Positions 37,165-45,789 of a stretch of 64,000 nucleotides of DNA are shown piece after piece. Position 1 is the first letter of the stretch. Each line of letters begins with the position of its first letter. The notes under the pieces were generated by a model, which saw nothing but the letters and a program-made list of their open reading frames with translations, did not search any database and was not told the origin of the DNA. Source of the stretch: Paraburkholderia flava. GTDB taxonomy: Bacteria; Pseudomonadota; Gammaproteobacteria; Burkholderiales; Burkholderiaceae. Location: positions 177,523 through 241,522 of the forward strand of contig NZ_SMRO01000003.1 of the NCBI RefSeq assembly GCF_004359985.1, written 5' to 3'. A program made the position numbers and the translations under genes.

Positions 37165-37914
37165 ATGGACAAGACATTACAGCGAGTGTCGGCCGGCCCG
37201 AAGACGGCCACGCCGAAACCCGCGCATTACCAGTCGCTCGAATACGAGCGCATCGAGTCGATCATGCGGGCGTTCCAGCACGGCCGCCACACGCCGCTGC
37301 GCGTGCTCGATTTCGGCTGCGGGCTCGGCAAGTACCTGGACTGCTTCGCCGCGCTGGGACTCGCCGTGACCGGCGTCGACACCAACACGGACTACGTGGC
37401 GCGCGCGCAGGCGAAAGGCTATGCGGCCGCGAGCCCCGACGATTTCTTCGCCGCGTCGCACGAGCCGTTCGACATCGTCTTTCTGAGCCATCTCATCGAG
37501 CACGTCACGCCCGATGCGCTGGTGACACTGATTCCGCGTCTATGCGCGCTGCTCGCGCCGTACGGCAAGCTGGTCGTCGCCACGCCGATGCCCGGCGAGC
37601 GTTTCTATCACGACTTCTCGCACGTGCGTCCGTATCTGCCGCAGAGCGTCCGGCATGCGTTCGGCGCAACCGGCATGCCGATCTCGTTCGGCGAAGCGGC
37701 ACTGATCGAACTCGTCGATATCTACTTCTTCAAAGACCCCTACCGCACGCGGCAGTGGCGTTCGTTTTACGTCGGCAAAGGGTTCAAGGGCTGGTTCACG
37801 CGCATGTGCAATCGCATGTTCGATCTGGCCTGGCGCGCTTCAGGTGGCAGAATCGGTGTGACCGCGTCGTGGCTCGGCGTTTATGGCTTGCGTGTAGAGC
37901 ACACCGCTCATTGA
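37165..37914 (+). CDS. class I SAM-dependent methyltransferase
   Basis: 249 residues from ATG at 37165 (MDKTLQRVSAGPKTATPKPA). SAM motif I is LRVLDFGCGLGKYLDCFAAL, followed by LAVTGVDTNTDYVARA, FDIVFLSHLIEHV and LLAPYGKLVVATPMPGE. It is the last gene of the cluster, 20 bases after the ATP-grasp/HAD gene, with a strong terminator behind it. It probably methylates the sugar product of the cluster. The ORF is open much further upstream only because of GC-rich DNA. Confidence 0.88.
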   Translation: MDKTLQRVSAGPKTATPKPAHYQSLEYERIESIMRAFQHGRHTPLRVLDFGCGLGKYLDCFAALGLAVTGVDTNTDYVARAQAKGYAAASPDDFFAASHEPFDIVFLSHLIEHVTPDALVTLIPRLCALLAPYGKLVVATPMPGERFYHDFSHVRPYLPQSVRHAFGATGMPISFGEAALIELVDIYFFKDPYRTRQWRSFYVGKGFKGWFTRMCNRMFDLAWRASGGRIGVTASWLGVYGLRVEHTAH

Positions 37915-37951
37915 AAGAGCGAGTCTCGGTGAAGTCGCTACGCGGCAAACA

Positions 37952-37986
37952 AAAATGCCCCGAGGCTGTGAAGCCTCGGGGCATTT
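37952..37986. terminator. bidirectional terminator
   Basis: AAAATGCCCCGAGGCT, GTGA, AGCCTCGGGGCATTTT: a perfect long stem with A-run and T-run, closing the sugar cluster on the plus strand and the binding-protein gene on the minus strand. Confidence 0.95.
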
Positions 37987-38045
37987 TCACTACAGCTCTA
38001 CATCTCCGCCACCGCGCATCGACTCGATGCGCGGACTAGCAGCAC

Positions 38046-39194
38046 TTACTTCCCACCCACGCTTTCCAGCGTCGTCCACTTGCCGTCGACAACCTTGTAC
38101 AACGTGATACCACCGTTCTTCAGATCGCCCTTCGCGTCATACTGCAGCACCTTCGTCGTCACGGCCGGCATGTCGGTCTTCGCGAGGAACGGCAGGTACT
38201 TCGCCGGATCTGTCGAGTTGGCCTTCTTCATCGCCGTGAACATCGCCATCGCGCCGTCGTATGCGTACGGCGAGTACGTTTGCACGTCTTCACCGAAACG
38301 CTTCTTGTACTTCGCGACGTAGTCGTTACCGCCCGGCATTTCTTCCAGCGGCAGGCCCGCAAGCGATGCCACCGTACCGTTCGCCGCATCGCCCGCGAGT
38401 TGCAGGAAGGTCGGCGTGTGAACCATTTCGCCGCCCATCAGCGGGGCCTTCACGCCCAGCTGCTTCATCTGCTTGACCATCGGTGCAGCCTGCGAATCGG
38501 CGCCGCCGTAATAGATCAGATCCGGGTTCGCTGCCTTCAGCTTGGTCAGGATCGACTTGAAGTCGACGGCCTTGTCGTTCGTGTATTCACGATCGACGAT
38601 CGTGCCGCCCGATGCCTTCGCCGCCTTCTCGAACTGGTCGGCGAGACCCTGGCCGTACGCCGTGCGATCATCGACGATCGCAATCTTCTTCATACCGAGC
38701 TTCTTCACCGCGAACGTGCCGGCGACCGAACCTTGCTGCGTGTCGGACGTCATCATGCGGAACGTGGTCTTGAAGCCTTGTTGCGTGTATTCCGGTGCGG
38801 TCGCCATCGCGACTTCAGGAATGCCCGCGTTCGCGTAGATGCGCGAGGCCGGGATTGTCGTGCCCGAGTTGAAGTGGCCGAGCATGCCCTTGATGCCGTC
38901 GTCGACGAGCTTCTGTGCAACGGTCGTGCCCGTGCGCGGGTCAGCCTGGTCGTCGGCCGAATCCAGCACGAAGCGCACCTGCTTGCCGCCGATCACCGGC
39001 TTCGTCGCGTTGAAGTCTTCGACAGCGAGCGTGACGCCGTTCTGGAAGTCCTTGCCGTAGTGCGCCTGCGCACCCGTCATCGGACCGGCAAAGCCGATCT
39101 TCACGTCTTCGGTCTGCTGCGCGTATGCGGTCCCCGCCAGCGACATTGCAGCAACCAGTGTTGCGCCTGCCAGCTGTTTCATCGTGTGTTCCAT
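38046..39194 (-). CDS. branched-chain amino acid ABC transporter periplasmic binding protein (LivK-like)
   Basis: 382 residues with a signal peptide ending in AGTAYA before QQTEDV. The mature protein has the two-lobe type I binding fold: VKIGFAGPMTGAQAHYGKDF, GHFNSGTTIPASRIYANAGI and YSPYAYDGAMAMF are typical of leucine/isoleucine/valine binding proteins. The ATG at 39194 has AAGGAG six bases upstream and is preferred to the ATG four codons later. No permease or ATPase genes are adjacent. It lies 87 bases after putA on the same strand, so the two could be co-expressed. Confidence 0.93.
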   Translation of the reverse strand: MEHTMKQLAGATLVAAMSLAGTAYAQQTEDVKIGFAGPMTGAQAHYGKDFQNGVTLAVEDFNATKPVIGGKQVRFVLDSADDQADPRTGTTVAQKLVDDGIKGMLGHFNSGTTIPASRIYANAGIPEVAMATAPEYTQQGFKTTFRMMTSDTQQGSVAGTFAVKKLGMKKIAIVDDRTAYGQGLADQFEKAAKASGGTIVDREYTNDKAVDFKSILTKLKAANPDLIYYGGADSQAAPMVKQMKQLGVKAPLMGGEMVHTPTFLQLAGDAANGTVASLAGLPLEEMPGGNDYVAKYKKRFGEDVQTYSPYAYDGAMAMFTAMKKANSTDPAKYLPFLAKTDMPAVTTKVLQYDAKGDLKNGGITLYKVVDGKWTTLESVGGK

Positions 39195-39281
39195 AGCTTC
39201 TCCTTGGTACCAGGTGTGAGCGGAGCGGTTCCGGGGTCGCCGTACCGCTTCCGTTTTTTTGAATTGACCCGTGAGGTTCGC

Positions 39282-42200
39282 TCAACCGATCGTCATCAAA
39301 TTCGCATTGCCGCCTGCTGCTGCCGTATTCACGCTCACCGAACGTTCCGTCAGCAGACGTTCGAGCGCGTAATCCTCTTCGCCGCTCTCCAGCGCGCGCG
39401 ACGCGACGCCTTGCACCGACACGATCGGCCCCGTGCGTTTCGCGACTTCCTTCACCAGCGCGAGCAGCTCGTCGCTGTCGCCTTCGAACAGCACGGCATC
39501 GAACGCCGCGTCGGCGTTCTTGCGCACGCTCGCATACGGCTTCAACGCGGCGGGCAGCGCAGCGATCAGCGCTTCGCCGGCTGCGCCGTCGAACAGCGCG
39601 CGGTTACCGGTCGCGAGCACTGCGGCGAACTGCGCGCGGGCGCCGCTCGTCGTCGACGGGACGCACAGCACCGTGCCGCGCGCGCCGAGCGTGTACGTGT
39701 TGCGCTCGCCGGTCGGGCCGGCCAGTACTGCCGTCGCGCCGGCCAGCACGTGTGCGAGGTAGCCGTCGCAACGCGCCGCGAGCGTCGCATCGCGTTCGCC
39801 GATCAGCCAGTCGCGCAGCGTGGTCAGCGCCGTCTGGGCAGACGGATTGTCGCCGTTTTCAGCCGCTTGCGGCGCATCCACCATCAGCGTCTGCGCGAGC
39901 GATTTCGGCAGACCCGGCGGACGCGTCGCGAGCAGACGCTGCAGATACAGCGCGCCGCCGGCCTTTGGTCCCGTGCCCGACAGCCCTTCGCCGCCGAATG
40001 GTTGCACACCGACCACCGCGCCGATCACGTTGCGGTTCACGTAGATGTTGCCCACGTGCGCGCGGCTGACCACGTGCGCGATCGTTTCGTCGATACGCGT
40101 GTGGATGCCGAGCGTCAAACCGTAGCCCGTCGTGCGAATCTGTTCGAGCAGCTTGTCGAGCGCGCTGCGGCGATAGCGCACGACATGCAGCACCGGACCA
40201 AACACTTCGCGCTTCAACTCGTCGATGCTGTCGAGTTCGATCAGCGTCGGCGGCACGAAGGTGCCGTGCGTTGCGCCTTCCGGCATCGGCAGCTGCGCAA
40301 TCTTGCGACCCTTGTCGCGCATCGCCGCGACGTGCGCGTCGATGCCGCGTTTTGCATCCGCGTCGATCACCGGACCGACGTCCACCGACAGACGATCCGG
40401 ATTCCCCACCGCGAGTTCGCGCATCGCGCCGGTCAGCATCTCGATCGTGCGGTCCGCGACGTCGTCCTGAAGACAAAGAACGCGCAGCGCCGAACACCGT
40501 TGACCGGCCGAATCGAACGACGACTGCAGCACGTCCGCGACGACCTGTTCCGCGAGCGCCGACGAGTCGACGATCATCGCGTTCTGGCCGCCGGTTTCGG
40601 CGATCAGCGGAATCGGACGGCCGTCGGCATCGAGGCGGCTCGACAGCGTTCTGTTGATCAGGCGTGCGACTTCGGTCGAGCCGGTGAACATCACAGCACG
40701 CACGCGCGAATCGGCGACGAGTGCCGCGCCGACGGTCTCGCCGTCGCCCGGCAGCAGTTGCACCGCGCCCGCCGGCACGCCGGCTTCGCGCAGCAGACGC
40801 ACGGCTTGCGCGGCGATCAGCGGCGTCTGTTCGGCCGGCTTCGCGAGCACCGTGTTGCCTGCGGCGAGTGCGGCAGCAACCTGACCCATGAAGATCGCGA
40901 GCGGGAAATTCCACGGGCTGATGCAGACCACCGGGCCGAGCGGCCGGTGCGTATCGTTCGAGAATTCGCTGCGGATCTGCGCCGAGTAGTAGCGCAGGAA
41001 GTCGATTGCCTCGCGGATTTCCGACACCGCGTTCGCCAGCGACTTGCCCGCTTCGCGCACGACGAGCCCCATCAGCGTATGCATCTGCGCTTCGAGCAGA
41101 TCGGCGGCACGCGCGAGACAGTCGGCGCGCGCATCGACCGGTGTGGCCTGCCAGATCGGCGCGGCGGCAACCGCGTTCGCGAGCGCGGCGCTCACGTGTT
41201 CGGGCGTCGCCTCGACGACGGTGCCGACGAGGTCGCGATGATCGGCGGGATTGCGCACATCGCGTGCAACGCCTTCGACGGTCGCATCGCCTTCGAGCAT
41301 CGGCACCGCGCGCCACGGATGATGCGCACTCGCGAGCAGCGCCGACGACAGCGACGCGAGCCGGTGTTCGTTCGACAGATCGAGGCCCATCGAATTCGGA
41401 CGCTCCGAACCGTACAGATTGCGCGGCAGCGGGATCTTCGCGTGCGGCGCGCCGAGCGGCACGATCTTCTGTGCTTCGTCGACCGGGTCGGCGATCAGTT
41501 CACTGACCGGCACGGATTCATCGGCGATGCGATTCACGAACGACGTGTTCGCGCCGTTTTCGAGCAGACGCCGCACGAGGTACGCGAGCAGCGTTTCGTG
41601 CGTGCCGACCGGTGCGTACACGCGGCACGGCCGGTTCAGCTTGCCGGCGGACAGCGGGCCCGTCACTTCTTCGTACAGCGGCTCGCCCATGCCGTGCAGG
41701 CACTGGAACTCGTACTGACCGGGATAGTAGTTCTGACCCGCGAGGTGATAGATCGCCGCGAGCGTGTGTGCGTTGTGCGTCGCGAACTGCGGATAGACCG
41801 CGTCGGGCGCGCCGAGCAGCTTCTTCGCGCACGCGAGGTACGACACGTCGGTGTAGATCTTGCGCGTGTACACCGGATAGCCTTCGAGACCATCCACCTG
41901 TGCGCGCTTGATTTCGCTGTCCCAGTACGCGCCTTTCACCAGCCGCACCATGATCCGGTGACGGCTGCGGCGCGCGAGATCGACGATGTAGTCGATCACG
42001 AACGGGCAACGCTTCTGATACGCCTGCACGACGAAACCGATGCCGTTCCAGCCGGCCAGCTCCGGATCGAAGCACAGCGCTTCGAGCAGATCGAGTGAGA
42101 TTTCGAGGCGGTCCGCCTCTTCGGCGTCGATGTTCAGGCCGATGTCGTAGCGGCGCGCGAGGATCGCGAGCGAGCGCACGCGCGGCAGCAGTTCGCTCAT

Positions 42201-43226
42201 CGTGCGCTCCTGCTGCGAGCGCGAATAGCGTGCGTGCAACGCCGACAGCTTGATCGAAATGCCCGGCCCTTCGTAGATGCCGCGGCCGCCGGCTGCCTTG
42301 CCGATCGCGTGGATCGCCTGTTCGTACGATGCGTAGTAGCGCAGCGCGTCGGCTTCGGTCGTCGCCGCTTCGCCGAGCATGTCGTACGAGTAGCGGAAGC
42401 CGCGTGCTTCGTACTTGCGGCTGTTCGCGAGCGCTTCGGAAATGTTCTCGCCCGTGACGAACTGCTCGCCCATCAGGCGCATCGCCATGTCGACGCCCTT
42501 GCGGATCAGCGGTTCGCCGCCCTTACCGATCATCCGCGTCAGTGCCGACGACAGCCCTGTTTCGCTGTTCGTCGTGACCAGCTTGCCGGTGATCATCAAG
42601 CCCCACGTCGCCGCGTTCACAAACAGCGACGGTGCGTGGCCGACGTGCGACTTCCAGTCGCCCTTGCTGATCTTGTCGCGGATCAGCGCATCGCGGGTCG
42701 CGCGGTCGGGGATGCGTAGCAGCGCTTCCGCGAGGCACATCAGCGCGACGCCTTCCTGGCTCGACAGCGAAAACTCGTGGATCAACCCTTCGACACCGCC
42801 ACCCGAACGCTTCGCACGCAGCGCTTCGACGAGTCGGCCGGCCATCGTCTGCACGTCGCCGGCGAGGTTCGCGGGCAAGCGTGCCTGGCCGAGCAGGAAC
42901 GGCAGGCACTCAGGCTCAGGCCGGCGGTACGCGGCGGTGATCGCCGCGCGCAGCACCGACTGCGGCTGCACGCTCTGCGCGAATTCGAGGAACGGGTGCG
43001 ACGCGCCTTCTTCTTCCGCTTCGACGGATGCGCCGTCGACCAGATCGGTCGAGCCGTGGGTACCGGACAGTTCGGCGGGCAGCTGGCCATGCTCGATCTT
43101 TTCGAGATAAGCGAAGATCGCCTGCTTGATGAGCCAGTGGGGAGTACGTTCGAGGCGGGTCGCGGCGTCTTTCAGCCGGGAGCGCAGGAGGTCGTCGACC
43201 TTGACGCCGAGGGTGGTGCTAGCCAT
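39282..43226 (-). CDS. putA: trifunctional proline utilisation protein PutA
   Basis: 1314 residues, near the length of trifunctional PutA. An N-terminal ribbon-helix-helix DNA-binding domain (TTLGVKVDDLLRSRLKDAAT, then PHWLIKQAIFAYLEKIE) makes it its own repressor. The proline dehydrogenase barrel holds GISIKLSALHARYS and MVRLVKGAYWDSEIK. The aldehyde dehydrogenase domain holds CISPWNFPLAIFMGQVAAAL, LIAETGGQNAMIVDSS and the catalytic cysteine in DSAGQRCSALRV. It oxidises proline to glutamate at the inner membrane. Start MASTTLGVKVDD is used; the upstream extension runs through regulatory repeats. Confidence 0.97.
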   Translation of the reverse strand: MASTTLGVKVDDLLRSRLKDAATRLERTPHWLIKQAIFAYLEKIEHGQLPAELSGTHGSTDLVDGASVEAEEEGASHPFLEFAQSVQPQSVLRAAITAAYRRPEPECLPFLLGQARLPANLAGDVQTMAGRLVEALRAKRSGGGVEGLIHEFSLSSQEGVALMCLAEALLRIPDRATRDALIRDKISKGDWKSHVGHAPSLFVNAATWGLMITGKLVTTNSETGLSSALTRMIGKGGEPLIRKGVDMAMRLMGEQFVTGENISEALANSRKYEARGFRYSYDMLGEAATTEADALRYYASYEQAIHAIGKAAGGRGIYEGPGISIKLSALHARYSRSQQERTMSELLPRVRSLAILARRYDIGLNIDAEEADRLEISLDLLEALCFDPELAGWNGIGFVVQAYQKRCPFVIDYIVDLARRSRHRIMVRLVKGAYWDSEIKRAQVDGLEGYPVYTRKIYTDVSYLACAKKLLGAPDAVYPQFATHNAHTLAAIYHLAGQNYYPGQYEFQCLHGMGEPLYEEVTGPLSAGKLNRPCRVYAPVGTHETLLAYLVRRLLENGANTSFVNRIADESVPVSELIADPVDEAQKIVPLGAPHAKIPLPRNLYGSERPNSMGLDLSNEHRLASLSSALLASAHHPWRAVPMLEGDATVEGVARDVRNPADHRDLVGTVVEATPEHVSAALANAVAAAPIWQATPVDARADCLARAADLLEAQMHTLMGLVVREAGKSLANAVSEIREAIDFLRYYSAQIRSEFSNDTHRPLGPVVCISPWNFPLAIFMGQVAAALAAGNTVLAKPAEQTPLIAAQAVRLLREAGVPAGAVQLLPGDGETVGAALVADSRVRAVMFTGSTEVARLINRTLSSRLDADGRPIPLIAETGGQNAMIVDSSALAEQVVADVLQSSFDSAGQRCSALRVLCLQDDVADRTIEMLTGAMRELAVGNPDRLSVDVGPVIDADAKRGIDAHVAAMRDKGRKIAQLPMPEGATHGTFVPPTLIELDSIDELKREVFGPVLHVVRYRRSALDKLLEQIRTTGYGLTLGIHTRIDETIAHVVSRAHVGNIYVNRNVIGAVVGVQPFGGEGLSGTGPKAGGALYLQRLLATRPPGLPKSLAQTLMVDAPQAAENGDNPSAQTALTTLRDWLIGERDATLAARCDGYLAHVLAGATAVLAGPTGERNTYTLGARGTVLCVPSTTSGARAQFAAVLATGNRALFDGAAGEALIAALPAALKPYASVRKNADAAFDAVLFEGDSDELLALVKEVAKRTGPIVSVQGVASRALESGEEDYALERLLTERSVSVNTAAAGGNANLMTIG

Positions 43227-43307
43227 GTTTCCTTCTTGATGGACCGACAGACCCGCGCCGGCCGAAGACACTAAAAGTTGGCCGAATCGTACGCCTCCCA
43301 ATAAAAA

Positions 43308-43366
43308 GGTGCAACCTGTCGCGATGGATGGTTGCACCGCACGGAAACCCTTGTCGCACAAGGGTT
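43308..43366. promoter_or_regulatory. putA operator-like inverted repeats
   Basis: GGTGCAACC (43308-43316) and GGTTGCACC (43330-43338) form a perfect nine-base inverted repeat, and each arm contains GTTGCA, the core recognised by PutA ribbon-helix-helix domains. Read on the putA strand the pair is followed by TTTTTATT, so it could also act as a leader terminator. Next to it AACCCTTGT-CGC-ACAAGGGTT (43346-43366) is a second perfect palindrome. The sites lie 82-140 bases before the putA start. Confidence 0.7.
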
Positions 43367-43517
43367 CTCGCGAAAGCGCGCGTGGCGGTGCGACCGCTCG
43401 GGCGACCAGGATTTACCCTGGCGCAATTCTTTGTCGATACCCCTCAACCGGAAGGCGACCTCGGCCGTTATACCGGTCACGCAGACCGAGAAACGGTCGC
43501 GCTACGGGACGGCCAAA

Positions 43518-43691
43518 ATGGAAAAGTGGGTAGTGGTAACGGGGATCTGGGCGATGTGCGCGCTGTGCGCTGTCTTTTTTATTCGCGGCGCGACGCGCCG
43601 CTCGGCACGCGAGGCCGCGCCGACGCCGGCGGCACGGGTGCGGCATGCGCGGCCGGCCAGGTTGTCGCCGCGGGCGCATGCGGATCGGTGA
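43518..43691 (+). CDS. small single-pass membrane protein (57 residues)
   Basis: A short frame starting MEKWVVVTGIWAMCALCAVF, a good N-terminal membrane segment, followed by a basic Arg/Ala/Pro-rich tail. It is upstream of and divergent from putA. The tail runs into the degenerate repeat that starts near 43649. Only a weak GGGACGG precedes the ATG. It could be a real small membrane protein or a fortunate frame. Confidence 0.45.
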   Translation: MEKWVVVTGIWAMCALCAVFFIRGATRRSAREAAPTPAARVRHARPARLSPRAHADR

Positions 43692-43934
43692 AGGCGGTCG
43701 AGCGGCGACGAGTGATGCGCTACTACGCTAGCTCCCTCGAGTAGCGCGCGGCTGGCGAGGTTGTCGCAGCGGGTTCATGTGGACCGCCGGGCGCGGTCGA
43801 GCGGCGTCGAGCTACGCACTACGTTAGCTATCTCGGATAGCGCACGACCGGTGAGGTTGTCGCAGCCGGTTCATGCAGATCGCTGAGCGCGACGCGACAG
43901 CGACGAGAGTCACGTCAGCTACGTTGAGTAGCGC
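43649..43934 (+). repeat. degenerate tandem repeat, three units of about 91-99 bases
   Basis: Three imperfect units at about 43649-43747, 43748-43843 and 43844-43934. Each has GGC.GG..AGGTTGTCGC near its start, then CGGG.(T/G)CATG, a (G)CGGTCGAGCGGCG-like middle and a CTACG(C/T)TAGCT..CTCGAGTAGCGC-like end, weaker in the third unit. The repeats occupy the gap between the 57-residue frame and the small cysteine protein gene. No coding function is evident. Confidence 0.65.
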
Positions 43935-43936
43935 AA

Positions 43937-44170
43937 TCAGCCAGCAAGCAAAGGTTCGAAGCGGTTGCACGTGTCGCCAGGCGACACCAGCCGGTCGTGC
44001 ACGATGCACAGCCGACTGTCCGCGACGCTCGCGCCGAATCCCGAACCGAATACGGTCAGCCCGGCGATGCTGCGCTCGAGCGATGCGCGGTCGTCGGTGC
44101 GATGACGGCATGCGGCGCAATGGGCCGCAGCCGCTGTGCTTCGAGGCTCGGTGAACGGCAACATACGCAT
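43937..44170 (-). CDS. small four-cysteine protein downstream of the YeiH-type transporter
   Basis: 77 residues (MRMLPFTEPRSTAAAAHCAA start; a second ATG two codons later). It has CAACRH near the N-terminus and SRLCIVHDRLVSPGDTCNRF near the C-terminus: two cysteine pairs that could bind zinc or another metal, with a conserved-looking central SIAGLTVFGSGFGASVADS. It begins 14 bases after the transporter stop on the same strand, so it is probably co-transcribed. It also reads in frame with a long shadow of the transporter gene, but its composition is that of a real protein. Function unknown. Confidence 0.62.
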   Translation of the reverse strand: MRMLPFTEPRSTAAAAHCAACRHRTDDRASLERSIAGLTVFGSGFGASVADSRLCIVHDRLVSPGDTCNRFEPLLAG

Positions 44171-44184
44171 GGTTCGCATCGGCC

Positions 44185-45606
44185 TTATCCGAGACTGTTC
44201 CAGTACGGCGCGAACACATGCGCCGACAGCGCGTAGCCAATCGCGATGTTGACCACGACGCCGGCGGTGAATGCAAGGAACGGTCTCACACCGGTTGCGG
44301 TCAACGAACGCAGCCGCGTCGTCAGGCCGATGCTGAAGAAGCAGAAGATAAACGCCCACGTGCGCAACGCCGTGATCGGTGCGACGAATTCCGGCGTCAC
44401 GACCTTGCGGTAGTCGGCGAGCGAATAATGGCTCGCGATCCACGTGACGAGCGCCGACGCAATCACGAAACCGATCACGAACTTCGGAAAGCGCGCCCAG
44501 ATCTCGCGAGCATCGGCCTTCGCGCGCACGCCGGTGTCTTCGCTTTCCCAGCGGGTCGTCGCGACGATCGCGAGCGCAAACGCCCAGATGCCGATCCAGA
44601 TGTCGCGGCCCACGACCTTCATCAACGTGAACGCCTGCAGCGAGGCTTCCGGCGAGCCCGCGATCGCGCTGCCCGCGTGCTTCGCGAAATCGCCATAGGC
44701 CTGCGCGGCGGCGATGCCGGCTGCGTCCGCGAATTCCGACGTGCCGATCCACGCACCGGCGACGCCGGTCGACAGTCCGAGCGCACGCGACGCGAACGGC
44801 AGCACGAAGATCATCACGATCGCCCACAGGATCACGAGCGTGATCGCAACCGACGCCTGCTCGCGTTTCGCGCGCACCGCACCGGCAATCGCGATCGCTG
44901 CCGACACGCCGCACACCGCGCCGCCTACACCGAGTACTGCGGCAAAGCGGCGATCCAGTCCGAACGCCTTGCCGACCGTGAAGATCACGAAGAACGTGAC
45001 GAGCGACACGATCGTCGCCTGTCCGACCGCAACCGGTCCCGCCCACACGAGCAGCGTGAACGGCAGCGTCGCACCGAGCAGCACGATGCCGACCTTGATG
45101 TAGAACTCGACCCGCAGCCCCGCCTTGAACCACTCGGGCAACGTGAACAGATTCGACACGATGAGGCCGAGCGCCAGCGCGACGAGCGGCGGTTCGAGGT
45201 TGTACTTCGAGGCGTTGGCCCACGCGCCCAGTTCGAAGATCAGCACTGACACGACGAACAGGATCAGGAATGACGGCAGGAAGTGCGTGAGCCGCTGCTT
45301 CAGCGCGGCGAGACTCACGCCGAACAGCACCGCGAAGCCGACGAACAGCGCCGCGTAATTCGGCAGATGTTTCGCGAAGTCCCGAGCGGCGATGCCTGCG
45401 TCCGACCATTTGGCCGGCGCAACCGCCAGCCACTTGATGCTGCTGCCCGACGCGAACAGCGCCCACGCGATGACGATCGTCAGCAGGCCGATCCACACGG
45501 CCCACCAGTCTTCGGTCGAGAAGAGGCCACCGGTTGTACGTTCGGTGCGCGCCGGTTGTGCGGCGGGCTGCGCGTGTGTCGGCAGGCTGTGGTTCGTGTC
45601 GCTCAT
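44185..45606 (-). CDS. YeiH-type (UPF0324) membrane transporter, putative sulfate/anion exporter
   Basis: 473 residues with about ten to twelve membrane segments. Family landmarks are VGIVLLGATLPFTLLVWAG, VLGVGGAVCGVSAAIAIAGA (a gating-type GGxxCGxSA motif typical of the family) and GTSEFADAAGIAAAQAYGDF. An N-terminal cytosolic tail of about 30 residues precedes the first segment. YeiH-type proteins are proposed sulfate or sulfonate-linked exporters, but the substrate is not firmly known. No LysR-type regulator is adjacent, unlike in many yeiH loci. A four-cysteine protein follows in the same direction. Confidence 0.9.
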   Translation of the reverse strand: MSDTNHSLPTHAQPAAQPARTERTTGGLFSTEDWWAVWIGLLTIVIAWALFASGSSIKWLAVAPAKWSDAGIAARDFAKHLPNYAALFVGFAVLFGVSLAALKQRLTHFLPSFLILFVVSVLIFELGAWANASKYNLEPPLVALALGLIVSNLFTLPEWFKAGLRVEFYIKVGIVLLGATLPFTLLVWAGPVAVGQATIVSLVTFFVIFTVGKAFGLDRRFAAVLGVGGAVCGVSAAIAIAGAVRAKREQASVAITLVILWAIVMIFVLPFASRALGLSTGVAGAWIGTSEFADAAGIAAAQAYGDFAKHAGSAIAGSPEASLQAFTLMKVVGRDIWIGIWAFALAIVATTRWESEDTGVRAKADAREIWARFPKFVIGFVIASALVTWIASHYSLADYRKVVTPEFVAPITALRTWAFIFCFFSIGLTTRLRSLTATGVRPFLAFTAGVVVNIAIGYALSAHVFAPYWNSLG

Positions 45607-45789
45607 CGTGAATGCCCCGGCAAGATTGAACAGACCGGCGCGGTCGACTGGAGGTCGATTGTTGTTGGATGTGCAGCGGAAACCGTGCCGATTCGGCGAA
45701 ATATAGTTGAGCGGCTGCCGAAAGCGAAACGACCTTTCGCTCTATGAATATGACGGGAAGGGATTAGCGGCCAGGAATGCGGGCGCGCG

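Noticed and set aside
38280..42098. Open frame of 1272 codons on the plus strand across putA
   Set aside because: It is antisense to a complete PutA with all catalytic motifs; the product is a low-complexity Arg/His/Ala-rich shadow typical of GC-rich DNA.
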